A DNA stretch of 64,000 bases. Source: Bemisia tabaci. Taxonomy: Eukaryota > Arthropoda > Insecta > Hemiptera > Aleyrodidae. Every line of letters begins with the position of its first letter. Within the stretch, counting starts at the first letter, position 1. The DNA is taken from contig NC_092793.1 of the NCBI RefSeq assembly GCF_918797505.1, forward strand, positions 79,543,912 to 79,607,911. The letters run 5' to 3'. Below the pieces are notes generated by a model, which worked only from the letters and a program-made list of their open reading frames with translations, was not told where the DNA came from and did no database searches. A program made the translations under genes and the position numbers. This document shows, in pieces, positions 12,061-23,679 of the stretch.

Positions 12061-12410
12061 TCATGCCGGATTCAAGAAATACAAAACGCACTTTTTTCGA
12101 TTTTTTACCCCCTTCCCGTCCTTGGAAATCACACGTAACGCAGCACCACATCCCTCTTTTTGAATTACGTAACGCTGGTTTGAACCACTCCCGCCCATTT
12201 TTAAAAATCGCTGAGAAAACAGCTAGAAACAAATTCCGGAAGGGAGGGATTTTCAATTTTTTGCGCGTTTTTTTAAAAGTTTCTTCCCCCCGGCTTGGAT
12301 TCATTACGTAATTCCGGGCTTGACCCACCACTCCCTTGTAGCGCACCGTAACGCTGGCTAACCCCCCCCCCCCCCTTACAGCGTTACGTAATACCTGAAC
12401 GGCCCCGTAA
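12061..12410. repeat. Transposon relic with repeated CGTAACGC motifs
   Basis: The motif ACGTAACGC or close variants recurs at about 12134, 12167, 12347 and (inverted GCGTTACGTAA) 12380, with ATTACGTAA at 12302. The right side ends GTAATACCTGAACGGCCCC. This order of motifs resembles widespread insect elements whose ends read GGGGCCGTTCA...ACGTAACGC. A fragment of the same kind (GGCTGTCCATAAATTGCGTAA) lies at 49738. No transposase is present. Confidence 0.5.
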
Positions 12411-12837
12411 GTCTTCAAAGCGGACTCGCTCCTCAGCACGCGCGCAGCGCCATGTTACAAAAACACAACACACATCTCCACATAACCTGAAAACATCAAC
12501 CACGACGACAATTAATCGTTAGCTTTCAGCATGATGCTTTTATTCCGAGTCGCTCATAGTTTCTTCCCCATCCCCCATTATTCTTCCCCCCTCTCCCGCT
12601 GGACCTTCGAATCCCTGTTAATTAAAATCCTTTCGATCGGGGTGCTCGCCACCCTCTTTTGTCACCTTGTACCGCACCACCTCGATCTCGGGATCCAATT
12701 AAAAGAGGCAGTCACCGGCTCTTTCTCATTATTCAGCACCCGACTTCCTTCGATATCAGGGATTATTTCCTGAATCACTCGCATTTTCTGTAAAACTGTG
12801 CATCTTATTTTGCTCGTAAAAACTGCTGGCTGCCCTT

Positions 12838-13327
12838 ATTGTTGAAATTTATAGACAAAGTGATAGACGAAGAGGACGTAAGGAGTATGGAGTCACTCTA
12901 TTGGTTGAAATAGTTGGTCCCTATAGGATAAGGGAGAAAATTATGAACTAACTATCGAGACTCTCAAGAGTTGCCGTTCTTTAGTCTATTACCTACCTTT
13001 TCCATACACTGCAATCACCCGCTTCCACCAATACACTGGAAAAAAAACACATGGGATCTCGAGTCCAGACTCTTAAAAACATCGACGAGAAAAAATACTC
13101 TTGATCCAATCGGATTTTTGCTTAAATCAAGAACCAATCCTCTTAGTTTGAGCGGATTTCCTCTTGATTTAAGCTTAAATCTGATTGAATCAAGAGTATT
13201 TTTTCTTGTCAATGTTTTCAAGAGTCTGTAGGACTCTACATCCAATGTGTTTTTTTCCCAGTGTAGGATCTCTCCAAATCCCTTTTGTCTTCTTTACCTA
13301 TAGCTATGTCTATCAATTTAAAAAATC
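12838..13327. mobile_element. TIR element (AATTGATAGACAAAG ends) interrupted by another MITE
   Basis: The left end (GTTGAAATTTATAGACAAAG) and right end (CTATAGCTATGTCTATCAATTT) are inverse and match the intact copy at 39070-39317. The interior shares GGTTGAAAT, AAGGGAGAAAAT, ACTAACTATCG, TTGCCGTT and ACCCGCTTCCACCAATA with it. The element is split by the 230-bp insertion at 13034-13263. Confidence 0.75.
13034..13263. mobile_element. CACTGGAAAAAAA palindromic MITE, TA target site, copy 1
   Basis: Ends CACTGGAAAAAAAACACATG and CATCCAATGTGTTTTTTTCCCAGTG... are inverse; the stem continues through AGTCCAGACTCTT, GAGAAAAAATACTCTTGAT and TGATTCAAGAGTATTTTTTC-like arms, so nearly all of it folds back. 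It sits between two TA dinucleotides (13032-13033 and 13264-13265). The uninterrupted host repeat at 39.25 kb has one TA at the same place, which defines the insertion exactly. TA targets suggest Tc1/mariner-type mobilisation. Other copies: 53739-53964 and 57693-57924. Confidence 0.9.
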
Positions 13328-13329
13328 TC

Positions 13330-14930
13330 GCCGCTGGTCACGTGTTTACCTGACGATACAGTCATATCTTCATCGAGAAAAATGTCGAGAAAAATTCAAG
13401 GGTACTCACTTCTCCTGGCTAAAATATTATCAGCCTTTGCATCGCCGGAGATATCCTCGAAAAGTCTTGCCTTGAAAATGAGCCTTTTGGTGGAAATTTT
13501 GAAACCTCATTTGCGCCTCCTATACATTCACAAAAAACGTACAGTTTTCTACGTGAAATAAGAACCGGCAAAATTTTCCTTTAAAAATCAATGCTCAATT
13601 TTGGACATTCTTGCGTGCTTTTACCACCTCAACCAAACTTGCTTCGTCTAATGTTGATGAACACACTGAGTCATGCATCTCGAGTATGGGAGAAAATTAT
13701 TGATAGGAAAGCAGAGAAAGTGCAGCAATCACAAAGTTAATACACTTTCCCGATATCTGCCCTCCCATAATGACCCTCCAAAAAATGTATACAGTCCCTG
13801 AATTTGTGATCCCACCTTCATTTCACAACTGAAACTGCACCATCAGACTTTCTGGATGTCGTTTCGTGATCTAAAAACCGATTCAAGAGATCGCGAAAGG
13901 AATAGAGACGCAGGAGGGACCCTCTTCTTCTTTTTCTTCTTTTTTTCGCTGGTTTATTGGCTTCTGCTCCGTTAGGAACCTACAGCCATCTATAGAGAAG
14001 AATTGTCCGTAGACATCAGGGCGATAGGGAGATCCATACTCCAGGCTTTTCAAATTTTCAGGGATTCAGGCCGACTAGAATCTGTTTCTGGAGATCTACT
14101 CGTCAGTTCCGTGAAAATTTGACGCCAGCAAAAGGGACCTTTTAGGTCGGGGAGGAAGCCTGGCGTTGAAGCAACTGGGCCGGAGGGGAGATGAGGGGTG
14201 ATGGGGGGGGGGGGGGGGCTCAAACTTGCCATTGCAAGGTGGCGCACGGTGGAGAGTGGCGTATGGTGTTATGTCCTTTGTGTTGTGCTGCATTGTATCG
14301 ACAAAAGCGCAGGAATAATTGCAAACACGTATCTCGTATTATTATGATGAGCTATTATCTGAACACCGCTCCTCCCTCGCCACCCCCGCAGACCGCGTGC
14401 ATCGTCGCTTGCTATCACCCACCGCGCAGCTTGGCGCCGAAAGCTACGACGAGGTTGCCACTTTTGGCAATATTCCAATTTTCTCCAAGAATGACCGTAT
14501 GACGAATGAGGAAGTATTGGTTCTCGAAATAGAAACATACATACGTCGTCCACGTGGACGAACTGCACAGAAAATGGCACACGCGCTGCCTGACTAACAC
14601 ACGTCTCCCGGTCGAAGGAACGTAACTCCATTCCAACGTTGCAAAATTGACTTAGACAATTTGATTTTTTACATAAGCAAGTGCTTATGCAACTTTTTTT
14701 ATATTTTTTATTTTTGCAGGAGAGTAGACGAAAAATCAGTGAAATTTCGGTCAGGAACCCCCGAGATTCTCCTGGCAAAAATGCATGTCACGAGAGGAAA
14801 TTTGGCAGCATTTAAATATAGTTACGTTTTTCCGAGAGGAAAACGAGGATTTTGTTTCAACTAAACCATTTCTGGCTGATTTAGGACTTGTCTTCGGCTG
14901 AAATTTTGCCAAAGCACTTCTACGACTTCG
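13330..14930. other. Intergenic, no accepted gene
   Basis: Contains a G-run at about 14203-14218. The frames on either strand around 14269-14778 have no recognisable domain. Nothing else is supported. Confidence 0.4.
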
Positions 14931-14931
14931 G

Positions 14932-15095
14932 CAGTAGCGTGGCGTGAACTGCGATACATCGATTGTTATGCCATTTAAACCTATGGTAAAGAATTGATTA
15001 TTAAGGCGTTCGCTGCGAACACCCTGTTTATCGATCTTTTTCCATAGGTTAAATGGCATAACGATCGATATATCGCCAAGCACGCCACGCCACTG
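14932..15095. mobile_element. hAT-like palindromic MITE, CAGTGGCGTGGCGTG ends, copy 1
   Basis: 164 bp, ends CAGTAGCGTGGCGTG and CACGCCACGCCACTG, flanked by a perfect 8-bp duplication GACTTCGG (14924-14931, 15096-15103). The inner stem has GTTATGCCATTTAAACC and its inverse; the loop is GTTCGCTGCGAACACC. One base (A at the fifth position) departs from the sister copy at 29606-29770. Typical hAT non-autonomous element. Confidence 0.93.
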
Positions 15096-15103
15096 GACTT
15101 CGG

Positions 15104-15670
15104 CGTGGTCAATTTCACTCTGATCTGATTTTCCGGAAGTCTCGCGCGGGTTCACAACGTGACGTGGCACTAACGCATCACCGAAAGAGCAACGTGACAA
15201 CAATGGAGCGCACTTGTTTCCTCCACGAGAGTAAGAGGTGGGGAAGCGCACGGGGATGCATCGAACAATGAAAACATGTTTACCCTCTGCATTCAGATTT
15301 TCTCTGGCTTTTCGCGCGGGTCCTACGCTCCGGGCGAGCTGCGAAACAAGTTGCGAGGGCGGAGAGGAGACTGTGCCGCCCGACAAAAACGTGAACTCGA
15401 CGCGAAATTTTGATTCCTCCATTGACGTACACACCACGTTACAATATTACATTACAAGTGCTCACTCAAACACCAGCGAGTAAAACGCTCATTCAGAAAA
15501 CCTCAGACCGAAAAAACGGTGAAGTTCGATGGTAATACAGTATTGATTTATGGCACAGTCCACTTTTTAACCATCGCTCTAATGGTATACAATGGGCCTG
15601 TTGCAAAGTTCACCCAGAGCATCAAGAAGAGTTATTTCTTAGCAAATGCGCTATTTTAAAATTATAACAT
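15104..15670. other. Intergenic, moderately CpG-rich, no accepted gene
   Basis: A 228-codon minus-strand frame covers 14751-15437 but runs straight through the MITE at 14932-15095, so it cannot be an ancestral gene. No other signal is seen. Confidence 0.45.
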
Positions 15671-15671
15671 G

Positions 15672-15853
15672 TTTGCGGTATACTCGCGTGCGATTCATAC
15701 AACGTTGCGTGTATGCGTTTATTTCGGTTCATGTGTGTTTGCGTTCATTTTGTGTGATACGTTTCATGCACGTATTTGCGTTTATTGCGTTTCATGCGTA
15801 TTTGCGTTTTTTGCGTTTACCAAGCTGCTACCAAGTTGCAGCTGCAGCTTGGT
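15672..15853. repeat. Degenerate TGCGTTTAT/TTCATGCGT minisatellite and 22-bp palindrome
   Basis: Short units built from TTTGCGTTT, TTTCATGCGT and variants are repeated irregularly to about 15819. Immediately after, 15831-15852 (CCAAGTTGCAGCTGCAGCTTGG) is a nearly perfect palindrome with one mismatched pair. Confidence 0.6.
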
Positions 15854-16128
15854 ACCAGCCACTCGCTGCACATGCCCATATTGTATCAAGCGCTTGGTCA
15901 TTTGTCAACAAATATCCTCCAGACATTTTCTGTAATTGCTTTTAAATGAGGAAAAACAGTTATGAAAAAATTCAAGAAAAATTGTTCCTCAGTCTTCTTC
16001 TCACAAAATAAATTACTGGCGGAGAATTGTGTAGCATCGCAATAAAAGAGACGCATTTTCTTTACTTAAGCTATCAAAATTTGGCTCTGTCGCAAGTGGG
16101 AGGAACAATTGAGTATCAATCTATTAAC

Positions 16129-17092
16129 GCTTCCAGGACTTTATGTTCACCTTCCTTTCGTCCATTAAATAAAGGTCCACCGCTATTCATGTCCACTAAA
16201 CGTTAAGTCCAGTCTTTATTAAGTCCACATGATTTAATATCCAACCATGAATGTGTCCAAAATTGTCCAAATTGTGGATATGTTATGTCCACATTTTTTT
16301 CTTCTCATTTAAATGACAGGAACCTCCTCAAAAATAAATGCATACTACCACTACTACCTTCATTCTTAAAAACATTTCATTCATGAATCAAGTCATGAAA
16401 AAGAACAGACTTTAGTAGTAAAATAATTTTATTTTAAAGCGGTGCTTTAGCATCTAAGGCCATTTACACCTCTAAAGAGGGCAGTAACAGTAATAAATTT
16501 AGAGCAGATAAAAACATATGTTCATGTGTCCACTGTACAGATAAGATGAAAACCAAAGCGGGAGCCTAGGAAACGCTCCAATGCCAAATTAAACATTTTT
16601 CAGACACAGATGCAGTCAAAATTGAAAGTCCTTTTTAACTAGTTATTTCGTGCGCCTTTAATCTTGTAGGATACTGTGCAACGCCTCTGACGCGAAATAG
16701 TTGCTTAAAGCGTTGCGGCGCGGCAGGCAACCAGCGTGACACGCGCATAGGCGCCTACAAACCTAACGGGATACTTCACGCGTTGCGCAATGCGTGAAGT
16801 ATCCCGTTAGGTTTGTAGGCGCCAGTGCGCGTTCTGCGCTGCTAACACGCCGCTTCGCTCTGTGTTAGGCTCTAATATTTAAACTCGCGGAGTCAGCGTT
16901 TTTATAATTTTACCCACGGACTAAAATATGACCCTTGAATTTGATTTTAGTGGACTTTACATTTGTGGACTTAAGTTAATGGACGTTTAAGTAATGGACT
17001 TAATAATATTGTGGGCTTTAGAACTGTGGATGTAAAAATTGTGGACGAAAAGTCTGTGGACGTAAAAAAAGTGGACATAAAGTCCGTGTACC
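16129..17092. mobile_element. 964-bp non-autonomous transposon with GTCCAC subterminal arrays
   Basis: Flanked by a perfect 8-bp duplication CTATTAAC (16121-16128, 17093-17100). The ends share GGACTTTATG and its inverse CATAAAGTCC close to the borders. The first 200 bp carries about eight GTCCA motifs and the last 170 bp about seven TGGAC motifs, in mirror orientation, as expected for subterminal transposase-binding sites. No transposase is encoded. In the middle is a GC-rich core (about 16655-16912) with a 74-bp palindrome; the core also occurs alone at 62451-62660. An 8-bp duplication fits hAT or P superfamilies. Confidence 0.85.
16750..16823. repeat. 74-bp palindrome with perfect 32-bp arms
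   Basis: The arm GGCGCCTACAAACCTAACGG (then GATACTTCACGC) at 16750-16781 is exactly inverted at 16792-16823; the 10-base centre GTTGCGCAAT is itself almost self-complementary. One half-arm sequence recurs at 62534-62565, and weaker versions at 3052-3200. Confidence 0.9.
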
Positions 17093-17104
17093 CTATTAAC
17101 CCCC

Positions 17105-20100
17105 ACAAATCTCACATTTCCCAATAAAATATAATCCGCTTATCATTAAAATCAGTGTAGCCAACGATTCCCGACGGCGGCGGCGGAAATGCTTTGTAAA
17201 TGTTTGTTCAGATCAATTGACACGCACGTGAGTAAAAATATGCACTGTAAGAATTCAACTTGGGATTCATCTCCGAACCGTAATTAAAAATAGGGATTAT
17301 CATTAAAATTGGTGCTTACAGCAAACATCAAACCACCTGTTTGAGAGCATTTCGTTTTTGGTTTACTCAGGTTGGCATTGTCAACCGTACGAGTATTTCA
17401 TCGCAAAAACTTGAATTAAAAATGTTGCTTTTAAAGGGCAAGCTGGCGATTTTGTCGGGATCGTAAAGCTTATTTGATGTTCCGAAAAGGATTAAAGCGG
17501 GGTAAAGCCAGCAGAAACGCAAAGAGTCAAGTTTTCGAGAGAAAGTCGAAAAATATAAGTTGTTTGCGAGCGTTATTATATTCGATTGTGTTCTCTGAAT
17601 GGATAAATGATGTCGTTATCGGAATGTATTGCTGTTTTTTTTCTTCTTGCCATTCCTCCCTCTTTTCAAAGGCAAGGAATAATGCCCCCTCCTTCCTTCT
17701 GTCATGTCGACTTAAAATTCTTAAGTTCCCGCAGAATAGAAATACTGTCGCACCGTATGGTTTGTAGTCGAATGGTGAGCGTTTCAATACGTGTTTTGTT
17801 AAGTGGAACCCTGCGTTGTTGTCTAATAGCTCTTGCAAACATTTTGACTCTGCTTCTATTTTTATTAGGTGCACTACAAGTATTGAGGACACACAAGTCG
17901 CATCTTTTCAAGGAGTTCCTGATAATCATCATTTCATGGTAAAAGCATCTGTCACGAGCTTTTGTCTTTCCAATTTGTAAAAATCGATGATGAAATCTAG
18001 ATTCTCTAAAGAAAGTTCATCTGCGTAATGATCCTAAAAAACCACGCCATTAGAACCAGACTTAACCCCTGCAAGTTTTGAAGGAATCCAGATAAAAACT
18101 TAAAATTCCAAAGGGATCACTCTAAAAAGGTGGGAGTCCTACGGGTTATGAAGGGTGATGCAGGACTATCGGGTCATCATTTTTAAACATGGATTTCTCT
18201 GCCATGCTTCAAACTGCATTTCACTTAACCTCATTTGTTCTCAAGTTTTACTTTTTAACAGAGGACTAAGCAGCTTAACGCCTTAACTTTTCGTGAAGTT
18301 ACTCTGGATCACGAAAAATATACTCAAACAGCAAAAGAAAAAAAAAACAACAAAAAAACAAAAAAAACGCGATTTTAATTATGTTAATCTTCTGTTTAAA
18401 TAATAAAACATTTAGGAAAATCAGGCAACTTCTTCTGTAGTTACGCTTATTACGGTCTACTCCGTTCAATTATTGTTGATCGAAACAACGACTCTTGAGA
18501 AGTTCGACATATTGAATGAATGAACCGTAAAGAAGGCTTCACGCGCCTTCAATCCCTTGTGTATGCAAAACGGACACCTAGGAAGCACTAACAGTGGTAT
18601 TTAAATATTGTCATCTACATCATGCCTTTGCGTCAGACAATTTTTTTGGTCCTTAGGTGGTTCCAAGAGTTACTCTACTTTCAATTTCCGAGAGTGAGTT
18701 TTGTGCGTTCATAGAAAAAGTTAAAAACGGGCGTACTTTAATAGATGCATTTCAACTTTTGTTTTATTAGTATTTTCGGTATCAGGAAACTGATGTTATT
18801 ACAGAAAACTTTCACTGAATGTTTTTAGAAAGTTACAAAATATCACGTGGATATGATCGAACTAAAATCGCAAATTTTTCTGCCTTGAAATACAATTTGG
18901 TAGATATTCTGTGCGTCAAAGTGTGAGAAACTTGTATATTTTATTTATTTCTCTATTCGTGTTCTTGCGCTAATTTTATTTTGAATGCAAAGGCACTATT
19001 GCAGCAATGAAAACAAAGGAAGGAGATAACAATAAATGACACTTGTGATACGTCAGCCTTAAGGTGTCGAATTCTACCCTGATCTTTATTTAACCTATAG
19101 GTCTGACACAATTCCGGACATTTGTTAATGGGGTTACTACTGTGGATCTTATGTCATTATTTTAGTTCAATTTGCACTTGCAATTTTTTCAGCCCTTAAC
19201 ATACATACGAGTCGTCTTTTCCACACATTCTTGGGCTTTAATTTATTTTTCAAAGGGAGTGGCGGAGGTAGAAGAACGTCACGGAGAAGAGGGGAAAGGA
19301 AATCATATTTTTCATTCGAAGACAAAAAAAGGAAACAAGGGAGTAGGAGTATAGTATTATGTGTTTATTTTAAAGAGGTGCGGAAACAAAAATAAAAACA
19401 GGGAACCACTCGGGAAATAAAAACGGCACTTTTTTTCTTTTGAGACTCGAGTGAATGTTAAAACGACGCAGTTTTTTGCAGACAACCCTGAAAGCTCGAA
19501 CATAAGAGTAATCTGCGCTCCACATGAGTTTTGATGTCTCGCACCCTTGCATACCCGATTCGTCCTCGCCTTCCCTGTCGGGGATATTCGATATTTTTGC
19601 CCTAGTTTTCTCCCCCTTCCCCCTTCGTGGTCTTTTGTCACTCTTCGATTCCACACCCGTGCTTTTTGTTAAAATGAATATTTTATTTGATTTGTCGGCG
19701 AGTCTTTTGTGTTCTGCAGTGCCGTACACGGCTCCAGCGGAATCGTGTACCGAGATAAAGACGTTAAATTTCACAGACTTTTATTTATTTATTTTCTTCC
19801 GATTGACGATGCGCTGTTTATTGAGATAAACGGGCTTTCAACAAGCATAGTTGTCAAACTGAGACTATTAATACAGACATTCTAACACAGTAATACATTA
19901 CCTTTCATGTCATGTTCATCTGCATAGGAATGAGGGTGCAATTTAATATAGAAATTCCCGTTTGACTGTCTCTTACCTTTCACCACTTAAATACATTTAT
20001 GTCCCATCAAAAATGAACTAACTAAAGGAAAAGTCAAATCACATACGATGGAACCCAAAATATTCGCATTACCCACCCAATTACAAAATAACATCCTATG

Positions 20101-21680
20101 TATCCACGCAAAAATTACGAAGGGAAAAAACCTAAACTAAAGCAAATTCAGGGTGCAAAAATCGTCATACTTAAAAGATAATCCACACATTATCACTAAT
20201 TACGAGAGGAGGGAATAGGTCAGTGGCTACACACAGCAGAAAATAAGGGAGAAGTGATCGTGCATGGTGGAAGTGAAGCACAAAATTATGAATAGATTGC
20301 CTGCGTCGTAATTTATAGACAACGTAATTTGTGTGTCGCTGTTAGCGACTACTATGTAACTCAATTTTTACAAGTTTTTACCGTCCATTTTAGCTCCTTA
20401 CTTAAGTGTAGTTCATGCTGGACTTTTTGGAAGAGATCAAGTGCACAGTTAGGCAGATGCTCCTTTTCATCAGTTTTTCAACGAATTGTAAATCGTAAAT
20501 CACAACGACCTTTTAAACACCTTTTATATGCGCACTGTTTAAAAAAATTAAACTGAGATGGAAACTGGGTCAATTATTTTCTGACCTTCGAAGTTCGCGT
20601 AAAATTGCATTCACGCACTTCTTCTTGAAGATGATGAAAAAAAACACACACATTAGTGGGTTTTTTTCAGACCTTAATTTTATTAAAGACTTTGGTTAAG
20701 AAAATATTTGACCTAGTTCCCGTATTTTCTTAGTTTGAAGCTCTTTTATTTGTTTTTAACAGTTGGAATTTTTAAAATTTGGATTATTACACATCGATAG
20801 GCAGTAAACTACGAAAATATGAAGTATACACTGAATGCAAAACGAACACGAATATTGAACTGTAAACAATTAGGTGCAAAAGTGATTGACACCATTTAAA
20901 ATTAGGGTGCAAAAACGCACCCCTCCGCAGTATTCATCATATGACAAAAACCTCGATGAAGGTTAGACCATAAAGGTTAAACTCGGCAGCAATGGTATAG
21001 TTTGAAACCCTCACGAAAGCAACCCTTAGGGGATTTACATATGAATCTGATATGGATACCGCCAAAATCACCATTTAGTCGGCGTTCATACACTCCTAAG
21101 TGTCGCCCAGTCGTATTTATTACCCTATTATTTTTATTTATAACCTTATATTTAACCTTCATTATTGTCCTTTCTTTTGACGGGACGTACACGGGCTATT
21201 ATGTTGTAATAAACCAGGTAATCGAGTTCCGATCACAGAACTCGACCCATTTATTCCACCCCTTTCTCGCCGTTTCCTTCCGGGTCCTCGGAATCTGGGC
21301 CCTGAAATAGTTCGAATGAATTTAAATGTCCTTCCAGTTGCCCATTCTTTTTCTGCTCTGATTCTAAGGTTCATTTTTCTATTTGGTGCTAATGGCATCT
21401 ATAAATCACTCTCCTTTTTTATATATATATTTTTTATTTTATTTTACTGATTCCATTTGTTGTAAGTATACATGCTGTGCCACACACTGAACCACGGGTG
21501 CAGCAGGTATAATGCAAGGTCCTGTCGTTGTTTCGATTTGATTTTTTCTCAATGTATCACAGGTTTTTTCCAGTGGGTATACTGCTGTCTCTTAAAAAGG
21601 AATTAAAAATAGAATAAAGTTGGGGCAAGAGAAAGTTAGAGGAGTGATTTCAAATTTATGCTTCATTGATGCAACTGTTC
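17105..21680. other. Long intergenic stretch, no accepted gene
   Basis: AT-rich. 18120-18180 (GAGTCCTACGGGTTATGAAGG, GTGATGCAGGACTATCGGGTC) faintly resembles the interior of the repeat at 39070-39317. An A-rich run with interspersed C lies at 18330-18370 and AT-rich microsatellite-like DNA at 21418-21445. Short frames at 17.5-17.9 kb and 19.4-19.8 kb overlap on both strands and have no motif. Confidence 0.4.
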
Positions 21681-21686
21681 TTAAAC

Positions 21687-23217
21687 CAGGCTCGGACTGG
21701 CCATAAGGCCAATCTGCCATTGGCAGATACGCCCCCTTGGCGCGCCATAAACGCGCCCCTCTGACAGATAGCAAAATAAGAAGAGAAAAAAAAATTACGA
21801 CCAAGAATATATGCGGAAAATTTCTTAAATGAACGGAAGAAGAGAGAGAGTTAGGAGTGAAGAGAGGTGCTATAATGTATAGTGGTGAACAGAGGTCCAA
21901 GAACTACTTCCTGAAGCGTAAACACTTTTCTGTGAAATTGTCACCTTCTTGTTGACATACAGGCGCTTTATCATCATCCTCCTTCATTCTCTATGTCTAA
22001 CTCCCGTAGAAGCGACAGCCGGTTCGATTTTTAGACATACGCACATCTATAGACCTCTTGAGAGACCTTTTAACATATTTCTTCCTTTTTAAAATGACTA
22101 TTAATTTGGACAGATCATAGCATATCTCGGGCAAACTTAACCATAATTTATTTCGAAATTCAAAAGTAAGAGACATCTAAAGTGTGAACGCGATACAACT
22201 ATTCTCGCAAGATGGATGTCCACAATGCATGTGAAAAATGTAAGACGCGATGGCGTGAGTCGTGAACTCGCAATGCTCTGCTCTAGTTTAAAGCAACATT
22301 ACAAATAAGACAAACGCAAACAAACACAATATGAAAATAAAGCGAGGGAAAGGATGCACGTTAACAACGGCGCAGAGATACAACTATTCGTACTTGATGG
22401 ACGTCCGCACTGCATCTAAAAAATTAAAGGCGCGATGACGCGAAGCGTGAGTTCTCAATGCCCTGCTATATGCTGCCAATGAGGTGTCGCTCAGACTCGG
22501 GAGAAAAGTTAAAAGAGGCCTGAACCCATCTCTCCTACCTTCGGCTGTGTTATTCACGTAGTGCTTGAAGCACCATTACGAATAAGACGAACGCAAACAA
22601 ACACAATGTGGAAATAAAGCGGGGGAGAGGATGCGCGTTATCGACGGCGCAGAGATACAACTATTCGTACTTGATGGACGTCCGTGCTGCATCTGAAAAA
22701 TTGAAGGCGCGATGACGCGGAGCGTGAGTTCTCAATGCCCTGCTACATGCTGCCAATGAGGTGTCGCTCAGACTCGGGAGAAAAGTTAAGGAAGAGGCCC
22801 GAATACGTCTTTCTTGTCGTCGGCTGTGTTGATACTCGTTCTTTCTTCATTTTTCAGGTTCTTGCCTGATTTTTTTTTTAGGATGGATTTTAGAGCCACG
22901 TCTTAAGCTCGCGTAAACCGCAGCACTGACACGGTTCTTATGGAAATAATGGTGCTTGGATGCGTCTAGTGGCTTTAATTTGTTTTGTTTTCTTTAATTT
23001 CAGAAGTCTGTCGGTCACTTCAACACGTTCAATTTTACAATTTTTACTCTGTATGATCAATAAACTTTGAACCTGAAAATAGCGTAAACTTTTGCTGCTT
23101 GGCCAAAATTTTCAGAACCTCCTTCCACGGAGGGGATGCCCCATCAGGAAATATCACATTACGCCCCTTTAACCAGCCAAGGGTCTACGCCTTCAGATGC
23201 GAACCAGTCCGACCCTG
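21687..23217. mobile_element. hAT-like element with tandem ~285-bp units, copy 1
   Basis: 1531 bp. Ends CAGGCTCGGACTGGC and CCAGTCCGACCCTG are inverse; flanks TCTTAAAC and TGTTAAAC form an 8-bp duplication with one mismatch. The interior has units that start at GATACAACTATTCGTAC (about 22378 and 22664, with a variant at 22193), including TGGACGTCCGTGCTGCATCT and GAAGGCGCGATGACGCG. The last 400 bp matches copy 2 at 41175-42560, including acceptor-like sites ending CAG at 22857 and 23003 and AATAAA at 23059-23064. No transposase is recognised. Confidence 0.88.
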
Positions 23218-23439
23218 TGTTAAACTGTCAGCATTTTAATTTGTTTTCAAGCGGTTAGTTTAAAATTATTATAAATAGTGAGTACCACTAAAAAGTATCA
23301 AACTATCAGAAAATGAATGTTATTTATTCCATTGTTACTTTACATTTTGAACTAGGGATGTTGAAGTAAATACGTCTGAGAGAATAAAACACTCTTCCAA
23401 CTTTCGACCACAATACTAAAAGAAGAACCTGTCCTATGT

Positions 23440-23676
23440 AAGGACTGCGTTCAGCAGAGAGGAACCAAGCCACATCAGCTGTTGCCAAATTTAACCAAGG
23501 AATAATTTAATTAATAATTTTAATTTTTACTAGAGAACATTTGTGGGATTCCATTGCAAATTTTAAGTAATTGGCTTCGCACTATGCGGAAAATTCACAG
23601 CGATTCACAAAAAATTCGCACGGCCATTTCCATGTAAAAAATTGAATTGCCCAATTGAATTTGGCAATAGCCAACG
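23440..23676. repeat. Partly palindromic repeat (family of 2807-3003)
   Basis: Begins around AAGGACTGCGTTCAGCAGAG, continues GGAACCAAGCCACATCAGC, TGTTGCCAAATTTAACC and closes with AATTGCCCAATTGAATTTGG, CAATAG. The outer GTTGCCAAATTTA and TGAATTTGGCAATAG are inverse. The same order of motifs is seen at 2807-3003. Confidence 0.6.
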
Positions 23677-23679
23677 TGT

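Noticed and set aside
14269..14778. 169-codon minus-strand frame
   Set aside because: Cysteine- and serine-rich but without a spacing pattern of any known domain, and overlapped by other frames on both strands.
14751..15437. 228-codon minus-strand open frame
   Set aside because: It reads straight through the hAT-like MITE at 14932-15095 and its target duplication, so the frame was created by the insertion; no domain is recognisable.
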